This document shows positions 47,242-55,676 of a stretch of 64,000 bases of DNA, piece after piece. The notes under the pieces were generated by a model. It was given only the letters and a program-made list of their open reading frames with translations, made no database searches and was not told where the DNA came from. The position numbers were made by a program, and so were the translations under genes. Source of the DNA: Daphnia pulex (Eukaryota > Arthropoda > Branchiopoda > Diplostraca > Daphniidae); contig NC_060022.1 of the NCBI RefSeq assembly GCF_021134715.1, positions 4,779,001 to 4,843,000 on the forward strand, given 5' to 3'. Numbering within the stretch: the first letter of the stretch is position 1; every line of letters starts with the position of its first letter.

Positions 47242-49743
47242 TTAATCCCTATCTAACAAATTACATAATTCTGAAAGGAAAACACCAGATTGTGAGTTCA
47301 GAATTATGAACTTGGAAATAATGTTAGCAGGATGAATCGATATGAGATTTCCAATGTGTGTTATACGAAGCAGTTGGTTTTTATTTGGAATTGCACTTAA
47401 ATTGTCACATTCGACTAAAGCTCCAAACATTCTAGGGACATTACGTTGGTTTTCATTACAACTTTGAAGGATGCCAAATGACATTATTTTAATAATTCTA
47501 CCTTCCGAGTCCATCACGAAACAATTGCTTCGTTTTGCATCCTTTTTATATGTGCTAACAGTGTAAACACAGTTTCGTACCAACATTCTGTTAAAGCTAA
47601 TATATTGATTTCCATAGTTGTTGCATGCAAATTTTTGTTCGGGTGATAATATCTGTTGTTTTCCATTCCCTATGAATACGATGTTGTTGCCCTGTTTCAC
47701 TACTTTTTTTGTTGTCACAGACGTTCCAATCATTTTTTGTTGAATGTCATCAAAGTATGTGTTTTTGACATTTGAATTTTTTATCATAGCGGTAAGTGCT
47801 TTCAGTTTCATAAATTTCTGAAAGTTTTGTGCAATCTGAAGACTCATACACTGAGTCCCATTAAACATGTCAACAAGAACCCCATTAGTATTTTCAAACC
47901 CATATGCTGATGTTACCCACAGTGGCCCCCAATTTTTAACACAGTCACAGGCATGCAGTAATTGATGGACATTAAAACTCATATTACTTATGCCATACAA
48001 ATGTTCAAAATCCTTGACGAATAATTCAAGGTTTTTTTTGGCGATGTCCAACTCATCAAGGGTAATAGATTTCTGATTTAGAAGGTAAATGGAGGAACTA
48101 AATAACAAAAAATGATTATAAAACGGTTCTGGGAGGATTCCTTTGAAAATAAAGGGTCCATAGTATAGAAGTAAATTCCTCCATTCTGAGGACTTCCAAC
48201 TTGAACGTAGACTTAGGCTTCCAGGTAACCGGGATACATTTGAAGGAGGAAATATATTAGACAATTTAATGTTAATATCTTTCAGTAACAAGCCCATGTA
48301 CCACGGTTGGTCACAATTTTTTGGATCAAACCAAAGTGTTGCCAGTTGTTTCATTACCCCAAGGTCTACACAATGCATAGAATCAAAAACGATTCCAAGA
48401 ATAATGTCAAACAGGGTAAGAAAAAGACTCAAAACAGAGTAACCCTTTACTCCCTTCACCGGGTATTCACATTCATTTGCTCTTTTAGCACACTCTTCTA
48501 CAGACTTTTTATCTCTTAATACTGAAAATTCTTCGTAGTTGTAAACAGTTTTATTGTCTACCCTCGTCCCACTATTCTCACACCAACTACATCCAAAAAA
48601 TCCATTAAATTGCACAAAGTTTTGAACTGGGGCACGAGCAACAGCATCACAACAAAATCCTAGCAATTCAACTGGTGACGTCACAATTTCATTGTTGCGT
48701 TTCCATTGAAAACCAGAGATGGAGAGTTTTTTTATTTCTTCGCAAAATCCTCTTAAAAGTGCATTACAATTAGGTTTACCTTTGGCGAACCACAAGCTAC
48801 TCACAACAGGGAATTTTTTTCTTTCTGAGGGAGGAAGTTCAAGAATGATGAATTGAACTGGCCAAAGTGCTGTATTAGTTGTCTTAAAACTGACAACGCC
48901 ATCAGTGGATCCCATAAGTGAAATTCCGAACTGTCCCTTTCTCCTTTCTGAATACTGGGCATACATTAAGCCATCATAGACGTCGGATATTACGTTTCCA
49001 TTCTTTTTTTTACCCTCAATACATTTAATATGATTCCCAAGCCCAAAAGATTCCAATATACACTTCAGTTGTTCAGCCACAGACATATATAGATAGAAAC
49101 ATCCGTTGAGAACCAAGTCAGATTTTGTATGTTCTTCTACTCCAGAGCATGGACACTTAAAAACTTTATTATCTTCCATAATTGGTTCATGACAAGATGG
49201 GCAAAAGTACTTGGTTTCAATATTGGATTTTGGCAAACATTTTTTAAATAAAAAGGTTGTAGGTGGAAGTTGAGAATCTTTAGGAAGAAGTAACCCTAGT
49301 ATATTTAACAAATTTTGCAAACCATCATTTGTCAAAGAGTATCGAGCAACAAATGTTGCAAGCATAATTATAGCATGTAAAAGATTGACTGAGCTCCCAT
49401 TGTATAAAGGGGATTTCCATTTTTCGTTGTTTACATAGTCATTAAATTCAAACTCTGACGTTTCATCATCATTTTCCTCAGTTTGATTCTCTGTACTATA
49501 ATTACTATGCAGCCCAGAAAACAGTTCATCATTTTCCACATTATATTCATTATCTTGCATTTCAATATTGTTATCTAAATTAATATCATCTCCTTCGTGG
49601 ATTTCCATATCTTCTGATGCTCTTGATTCGTTAGATTCTACTTTTCTTGCTTTATTCAAATCAGAAATTGTTGACTTCGGAATTCGAACATTCTTATTCA
49701 CCAAATATCCTTTATAATACCGCTTGTTTAATCCACGATTCAT
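47242..49743 (-). CDS. Transposase-like protein, intact single-exon ORF
   Basis: One uninterrupted frame of 833 residues from ATG at 49743. It has an acidic N-terminus, a Cys-rich zinc-binding-type segment (YFCPSCHEPIMEDNKVFKCP then CSG), and a central block with DSMHCVDLGVMKQL and LGFCCDAVARAPVQ. A later block, GPLWVTSAYGFENTNGVLVD, resembles the DUF4218-like region that follows the transposase domain in EnSpm/CACTA-type Tnp2 proteins. This assignment is from memory of the family pattern, not a search. Full length without stops suggests a recent insertion or selection to keep the protein. It sits next to satellite DNA and is divergent to a decayed partner gene at 50698. Element ends are not resolved. 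Confidence 0.8.
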   Translation of the reverse strand: MNRGLNKRYYKGYLVNKNVRIPKSTISDLNKARKVESNESRASEDMEIHEGDDINLDNNIEMQDNEYNVENDELFSGLHSNYSTENQTEENDDETSEFEFNDYVNNEKWKSPLYNGSSVNLLHAIIMLATFVARYSLTNDGLQNLLNILGLLLPKDSQLPPTTFLFKKCLPKSNIETKYFCPSCHEPIMEDNKVFKCPCSGVEEHTKSDLVLNGCFYLYMSVAEQLKCILESFGLGNHIKCIEGKKKNGNVISDVYDGLMYAQYSERRKGQFGISLMGSTDGVVSFKTTNTALWPVQFIILELPPSERKKFPVVSSLWFAKGKPNCNALLRGFCEEIKKLSISGFQWKRNNEIVTSPVELLGFCCDAVARAPVQNFVQFNGFFGCSWCENSGTRVDNKTVYNYEEFSVLRDKKSVEECAKRANECEYPVKGVKGYSVLSLFLTLFDIILGIVFDSMHCVDLGVMKQLATLWFDPKNCDQPWYMGLLLKDINIKLSNIFPPSNVSRLPGSLSLRSSWKSSEWRNLLLYYGPFIFKGILPEPFYNHFLLFSSSIYLLNQKSITLDELDIAKKNLELFVKDFEHLYGISNMSFNVHQLLHACDCVKNWGPLWVTSAYGFENTNGVLVDMFNGTQCMSLQIAQNFQKFMKLKALTAMIKNSNVKNTYFDDIQQKMIGTSVTTKKVVKQGNNIVFIGNGKQQILSPEQKFACNNYGNQYISFNRMLVRNCVYTVSTYKKDAKRSNCFVMDSEGRIIKIMSFGILQSCNENQRNVPRMFGALVECDNLSAIPNKNQLLRITHIGNLISIHPANIISKFIILNSQSGVFLSELCNLLDRD

Positions 49744-49901
49744 CTTTTAATTAGCTATGAAAGAGAGGAGAAATTTGTATGTAGTTGGCTGACTTCGATT
49801 GACTGACTGACAGATATTCATTGTTTACTTTTTTCGCGACCGATTCTATAAAGAATCGGCCCGAGGGAAGAAAAGGGAGAAAAGGAAAGTATGAAAAAAG
49901 T

Positions 49902-49985
49902 GGGGACCCATATTACCCATGAGGATTGAACACGGGTCCCCAGAACCACAGTCAGATGCTATTCCACCGTGCCATTATAACATAT
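49902..49985 (-). repeat. tRNA-like module with flanking 8-bp inverted repeat
   Basis: On the minus strand it reads GGCACGGTGGAATAG (A-box-like) followed by GTTCAATCC (B-box). GGGGACCC at 49902-49909 pairs perfectly with GGGTCCCC at 49934-49941 around the T-arm. It is probably a tRNA-derived SINE or pseudo-tRNA lying just upstream of the transposase gene. Confidence 0.45.
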
Positions 49986-50660
49986 AGGGGAGACCGGGGT
50001 TAGATGGCCTTTTTTTTACACACCCGGGCCTGCATTCCGTAATTTTCACTGGAATAGTTCATTTATTTTTTAAATTAAAGCTTATTATCTTGGCTAAAAT
50101 ATAGCGTCAAAAAAACAACTTGCCCCAGCTAGCAGACAATGTTAAGTAAATGAGGCAACTTGCCTCAAAAATAAACGGCCGACTTACCCCATGGTAGGTA
50201 TTCGGCTTCATGTTTATAAATGAAATATTTATACACCTTTAAATAGAAAACCGAAATACACAAAGTTTAGCCAAGACAATAAGCTTTCTGCCTGCAAAAG
50301 ATCATATATACTAGTTAATTACCAAATACGTGGGAGAAAAATTAATAGCGAAAAAAAAAGTTATAAGTTAGTCAAAAATTCGTTTCCCCCCCTTAAAATA
50401 AGATAAAATAAAATACTGAAGTAAAAACATTCTAATTATCAAACTACACAATATGGCTATCCTGAAATTAGCTCAATTTCAATTTTCATTAAATAAATCA
50501 GAAAAGAGCGACCTCGACGCGATTCATGTCTAAAATTCACCAACATTTCGCTCCCCTATTTTTGTCATGGGACACCTGATGAAACAACAACTACAGGAAA
50601 ATTCAGACTTTCCAAATTATGAAAAAGGTATAACTGAATAAACTGTTTGAATGTCAAACG
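49986..50660. other. Spacer between divergent element genes
   Basis: AT-rich, no gene seen. It should hold the promoters of the transposase (minus) and the partner gene (plus). Confidence 0.4.
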
Positions 50661-50697
50661 TCATAGGTAGTTGGATATAGAGTGGGGCTACTAGTCA

Positions 50698-51540
50698 TGA
50701 GTTCTATGGTTCAAGTCTCAATACGGACAATTTCTATAGTGTTTACGGAAATAGTGTACGGAAATAGTGTACGGAATTCGTCGAAGTGTCTCGTCGATAA
50801 AGTTCTGTTGATTTTGGAGACGGCTGATGGATTTGAAGTTGAAGACGAACTCTCTTTCAGTGTCTATGTGAGTAACACTGAGGAACCTTCTTTCTTTGTA
50901 AAAAAAAAATGTGATATAACAGAGCCGCATCCAACACCAAGTGTCGAAAATTCTCCGTCGGATGGAGCCAAGGAGAAGGTTATACAACATTTATGAATAA
51001 CGATTAATGTCATTCGGTATTTTCTGATTTGTATTTCATTGGCTGTTCCTTTCATATTTTTAGGGCCTATTTGACGACTTGAGAAAAATAATCGAAACGT
51101 CAGGAAGGCCCTCAACGGAAAGAACGGGAGTTGCAACATATTCAATTTTTTCCGGTTGGTTTCATTTCAGCTTAGTTGTCCATGTCTCTTAAATAATTAT
51201 TTCTAATTTTGTTTAAAGGAGGACACAAATTTGAATTCTGCCATTATAGCCGATGCATCCCGCGGGATGAAACAACCAGGACTGATTATACTTGGAGTGG
51301 ACCAATTCTACCTTAAATTAGATGAGCATGCAGTCAAACTTGGAGTTGGTTGCGTGTCAGAGGCCATGGGATATGTTTTGGGGGCTTATTTTGTGTTTAA
51401 TTGCTCATATCCGCCTCTGTGGCACATGGTTTTTTGTTTTTTTGGAAGAAGTTGTAAATATTCCTAAAGAACTTAGGAGCGTAATATCTTCAATCACCAT
51501 TAGAAATTTCGTGTCAAAACTTTCCAAAGTATCTAATTAG
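50698..51540 (+). pseudogene. Decaying partner gene of the transposase-like ORF
   Basis: Three exon-like pieces on the plus strand: 50698 to about 50980 (contains VLLILETADGFEVEDELSF), 51064-51154 (GLFDDLRKIIETSGRPSTER), and about 51220-51540 (FYLKLDEHAVKLG, YVLGAYFVFNCSYPPL, ending KELRSVISSITIRNFVSKLS). Frames do not join cleanly: the predicted phase between pieces 2 and 3 fails, and a T-run near 51430-51442 breaks the third piece so that the continuation is in the next frame. Protein-like sequence of this kind occurs in arthropod element-associated genes, which is a memory-based impression. A sequencing error in the T-run is possible, but two separate problems favour decay. Confidence 0.55.
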
Positions 51541-52140
51541 TTAGCAATGTATATTAAGTTGGAACTGGGAAAATACAATGTCTTTGAGTAAATTCATTTT
51601 TTATCGTTTTTTAATTAAACCTTATGCAATAGTACTACAAACAATTGAATCAATGAATATAGCATGTTACTGTCTACTATTCTATCAGAATATGTTTATG
51701 AATTCTAATATTAATATTGCATATATTGTTATATCATTATCTTGATAACATAACAATGCAGTATCGGTAACAGTTTTGTTATTTAAAACTTTTCTTTCCG
51801 ATGACCTTGAATTGTTCATCGTGAAAACCTTGAATTGTTCCTGTAGACGACCTTGAATTATTCCGAAAAACTTAATCCAGGTCCTTAACCTTGGATACAA
51901 GGTTTTTGCATCTTAGAAACAAATGCTTGACGAAATGAATATTATTGTTCACACTGCTGCAGTCTTAAATGAACTTTATTTTTCACTCCTGAAACGATAA
52001 AATATTTTCACGAAATTTGCGAACATATATGTTCCGATGCCATTTTACGAACATATATGTTCGCTAAAACGCGAACATTTTTCTTAGAGAGCAGTCGCAG
52101 CGCGGAGCGCTCGGTACATGTTGGACTTGGCGATTCACGT
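51541..52140. other. AT-rich spacer with palindromic repeats
   Basis: No gene. It includes CCTTGAATTGTTC-type short direct repeats near 51807-51855 and two copies of GAACATATATGTTC, one inside a perfect 16-bp palindrome. Confidence 0.5.
52048..52063. repeat. Perfect 16-bp palindrome CGAACATATATGTTCG
   Basis: A near-identical copy (GCGAACATATATGTTCCG) lies at about 52018-52035 and a half-site CGCGAACAT follows at 52071. This could be a protein-binding site or the edge of a mobile element. Confidence 0.75.
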
Positions 52141-52147
52141 TTATAAT

Positions 52148-52300
52148 ATGGGGCCGTTCACATATGACGTCACGGACTTTTTGACGATTTTACACCCCCC
52201 CCCCCTCCCCCCTTCGTCGCAATTCATCACAGTAGGTATACCCCTTGTCATTTTTTTGTCGCCCAGCTCCCAGACTATCATTGGTAAGACATAATAATAA
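52148..52300. mobile_element. Transposon-type fragment (GGGGCCGTTCACATATGACG)
   Basis: The GGGGCCGTTCA...TGACGTCACGG start followed by a C-rich run and CCCCTTCGTCGCAATTC resembles a repeat seen at the ends of many arthropod mobile elements. This recognition is by memory. Boundaries are unknown. Confidence 0.4.
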
Positions 52301-52309
52301 TTAATAATT

Positions 52310-52559
52310 ATGTCGGTACATAAAAGTTTTGAAAAAAATGACTCATTGACCCGCTCAGACCCTTTAACAGCACTTACACCAAAGTACGTGTTGGACACAA
52401 TTGAGGCTGGATGGGAAACCTCATCAGGTATACAACTTCTTTTTCACCTGTATATTTCATGGAAAATTAATTCCTTATGTTGTTTTACCGATGTCAAAAG
52501 GTGACAGCATTTCGTCCAAGTTGCTGAAAAAGCTAATGTCACAATCTTTGGACAATTAG
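52310..52559 (+). CDS. Small two-exon gene, unknown, 58 residues
   Basis: Exon 1 52310-52427 (starts MSVHKSFEKNDSLTRSDPLT, includes PKYVLDTIEAGWETSSG), donor CAG|GTATAC; intron of 73 bp; exon 2 52501-52559 (DSISSKLLKKLMSQSLDN, stop TAG). The lengths sum to 177, a multiple of three. The phase match and protein-like content argue for a real or recently real gene, possibly the 5' or 3' remnant of an element-encoded protein. Not recognised. Confidence 0.35.
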
Positions 52560-53480
52560 ATGCTGCACGTATCCAGCAGTTTGTGCCAACACAACACGTT
52601 TCCAGTTTTATTTTGTGAAATTTTTTATGGTGTTGTGTGCATATCATATGGGAAAGCCCAATACAATGTTTTATTGGACACATTAAATTATTTGAAACTT
52701 AACTAATGCGACAGAATGTCGAGTTGAAAAAGTCAAGCTGCAGGCTCTTCCGATCGAGAGCCCATTCCCCCCATTCCCCGTAAAGTAACACTAGCTGGGG
52801 GTTTCACTGTGCCAATTTTATTATTTCAGTGTGTAAACCCTATTCCTTGCTTTCCTTGTCTGGGTTGCAAACACTCAGACCAAGAATCCTGTTCCAGTAC
52901 CCTTCAGTCTCCAATTTGAATACCTAAGTGGATTACATCCCTAGCGGCGATTATTGGTTGAAAACTGGTAATTTACCGGTGTAAAAAGCCCGGTAGGAAT
53001 AATTAAGAAATTATTATAGAATAATTTAAAAAAAATTTTCCGTAAATTTACCCCTATAAAGGGGTAAACCGTAAACCCAACGAAGAAGTGCAGTAATAAA
53101 ACCGTTTTTTTACGCGCTTGAAAAATTTGCGATTTTTTAAAAAAGGCGTTTATTTTACTCGAAAAAAACCATATTTTCAATAAACTTTAAAAATATGACC
53201 ATCGACCCATGGAAGCAGCAACTTTACCGACCGCGCTAGCCTTCCCCCACGTCCAAAAACCGTACAAAAAACCAGACCCCTCCCCTCCCCCTAACGGTGG
53301 ACGTCCTTTATGTACGGCCCCTCTCTCAAAAGCCCTGCATGGGGCATTTTGCAAACCAACCAAACCGGCAAAACCGGCAAACCGGCAAACCACTCTAATC
53401 CATCCCTGTATTCTAATTTCTACTCTCTCTCAAATTACAGAGAACTTCCAGAAAATTGCATTAGTTTCTCTACTATAGAT
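52560..53480. other. Repeat-rich spacer
   Basis: Contains a hairpin TTTACCCCTATAAAGGGGTA plus AA at about 53046-53067 and a CCGGCAAA minirepeat near 53365-53395. No gene supported. Confidence 0.5.
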
Positions 53481-53517
53481 CAAACTTTGAAATTAACCCA
53501 TTCTTTAATTTCTTTTA

Positions 53518-54123
53518 TGTTCCCTTAACGTAAACCAACAACATTCGCTCTCTGGTAACAGTTTGACCGTTCTCATTTGTTGCGTGAAGGCAGATGTTCA
53601 AAGTATCACAACCACCTCTGCCGCATTGCAGTTTGCTTCCAAAGCTAGAGCCATAAAAACGAAAGTTCAGCCATCCGTTTTCAAAACTCCGTTTAAAGTT
53701 CCTCCAGTTCATGTTAATTGCCAATGACAATAGTAAAAAAGATGTGGCCAACGCCCCTCCCTCAGAAAAAAAAAAGTTGTGACAGTGACATTCCATGTCA
53801 TAACTTTGCCAGCCCAATTTTCCATTGTACCACATTTGCCTGATTTTGATTTGAAAAACGGATTCACATCCAAACCAGGCAAATATTTCAAATAGAAAAT
53901 TGGGGCGACACATCCGTTCCCCGTGGCTGGTGGTGGCCAAATGAGCCCAGCGCTGAGATTTTTCTGGAGCCCGGCCTCGCCTTAATACAACGAAATCGCA
54001 ATCGGATTCTCTTCGAAATTCGATCCCAGCCAACTGAACAAGAGAGTCGGGTCCGTGCCTCCGTGTCCCTATCGTCGATACAGACGCCAATAAATCTGTG
54101 TGGACAAGCCAAAAAACAAACAA
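53518..54123 (-). other. Open frame of 202 codons, coding status doubtful
   Basis: A single open frame from 54123 to 53518 with a Cys/Trp-rich middle. It has no recognisable domain or intron structure and lies in repeat-rich DNA. It may be an element fragment or chance. Confidence 0.2.
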
Positions 54124-54208
54124 AACGTGTTTTTTTGGCTAATTTAGGGATATGTTTTGAAAACATATCCTGGAAGTAAAGGAACAAAGAGAAAATGGAA
54201 ACGTTCAC

Positions 54209-54613
54209 CGAATTTTATTTTGCCGAAAAAAAAAAAACAATTGAAGCTTAAACTCAAATTTTCCTAAGCGCATGATCAAATTTCTTCCTAGCTGGCTAGC
54301 TTAAGGTTTGTTGTATTTTGAACTATTCATAGCGTTTAATTTATAAATATGTGAAAGCTTAATTAAACAATTCTGGTAGAATTTGCTTGATATAACATCG
54401 CGGACAATTTCAGCTGTTTGACGAGCACTGATTATAAATTTTCTGTTGAACTGCATCGTGTCTCTTGGTTCATCTTGTTATGCCGCTTTACTGCTCAAGT
54501 AAAAAAAAAACCTATCCGAATTTATAAAGTAACAACGTTATTGTATATCCTTCTCGAGACAGCCTTTTCTACTATATCCTATTGAGAAAGGATTAGGGAG
54601 ATAATTCCACGGC
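54209..54613. other. Spacer, nothing seen
   Basis: AT-rich sequence between the doubtful 202-codon frame and the small membrane-protein exon. No feature supported. Confidence 0.5.
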
Positions 54614-54628
54614 TTGAAAGATGTGAAA

Positions 54629-54792
54629 ATGTCAAATACATTTTCGGATTGGAACCCATCGATTGATATTAAGACGTCGGACATTTCCTTGATGCCTGTT
54701 GTTATTTTTCTAGTTGCTATTTTCGTCGGTTGTTTGATCATTGGCTATCCAAGTTTTCTGTTTTCGTTCGGAGGCGAAGCAATCACTGGTGT
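54629..54792 (+). CDS. Candidate exon of a small membrane protein
   Basis: ATG in context AAAATGTC, then MSNTFSDWNPSIDIKTSDIS and one clear membrane segment (LMPVVIFLVAIFVGCLIIGY). A possible donor (ACTG|GTGTGT) lies at 54793. If there is no splicing, the frame ends at 54817. Following exons could not be identified. Not recognised. Confidence 0.35.
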
Positions 54793-55137
54793 GTCCCGCG
54801 CGCCTAGTTTTTCGTGAAAGGCAATGCCTTTCCTTTGGGGGCTGGTCACGTGAACAGCATATGACTATGAATCCTGCGGATCTTAGATCAGCAGGAAATG
54901 ATGAGATTCTACAATGCAACCAACTCTTTTCAGTCTTCTAGCCATCCATCTCTTTCTCGCTCCTTGATCCGCCTGGCTTAATCGAAACAAACAGCGTCCT
55001 CTCTCTCACGACAGTCTTCTTTCCTCCACGTGCACACGACCAATCGGACATTGTTGTTTGTCAGCTCCGACGAGATAGTTGTTTCCCTACGCATCTAGAG
55101 AGAGAGACAGCGCGCGTCAACGTTCAAAATAGCGACG

Positions 55138-55369
55138 ATGGAACAACTCAAAGATCGCTGTCGTGATTGGTTCGCGAGAAATCAAGTGAATCGGAAACGA
55201 TCCCCGCGTTTCACAACCCATCACTTTGGCGAGGTACGCGCAATAAAAAAACAAAAACAAGACAGCGTAGGAATAAGGGGGAGTAGGCCGGAAGGATCAT
55301 TCTTGCGCTGTGTCTTCGATACACTCATCTTACCACCAGCTTCATGAGGATGAGATGATTGAATTGTGA
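55138..55369 (+). CDS. Small two-exon gene, 41-residue basic/acidic microprotein candidate
   Basis: Exon 1 55138-55233 starts at a strong context (GCGACGATGG) and encodes MEQLKDRCRDWFARNQVNRK and then RSPRFTTHHFGE. The donor is GAG|GTACGC, the intron is 106 bp, the acceptor TTACCACCAG, and exon 2 (55340-55369) encodes LHEDEMIEL and stops. The lengths total 126 nt with matching phase. The protein has a basic first half and an acidic end, with no signal peptide or membrane helix. Not recognised. It lies 3' to 3' with the PACT-domain gene, about 310 bp away. Confidence 0.45.
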
Positions 55370-55620
55370 AGACCTTCCTAGCCTTACCGTGCGCAATAAA
55401 AATAGTTTCTCTGCCGACCCTGTTGGGCTTCCACTACGGATAAGGGAATGTTGTTACTATGGCACTCTTGAGAGACATTTACTACTTACAAGGCCGTATA
55501 GCAAATGAAAGAGGAATCTATTGGTTTCTCATCGTTCCCTGTGCCTCCTTAGGGGGGGGGGGGGTTTGTATCCGGCGGCCAAAAATCCATTGGAATGGGA
55601 AAACTTATCAAATTTGAATT

Positions 55621-55626
55621 TTTATT
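55621..55626 (-). terminator. Poly(A) signal of the PACT-domain gene
   Basis: The minus strand reads AATAAA about 50 bases after the stop codon. Confidence 0.6.
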
Positions 55627-55676
55627 ATTCGGCTTTCATGCATCAATTCAAACACAACAACATATTCGGAAACATT

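Noticed and set aside
53518..54123. 202-codon open frame (-) considered as a gene
   Set aside because: It lies in repeat-rich DNA with no recognisable motif; kept only as a low-confidence note.
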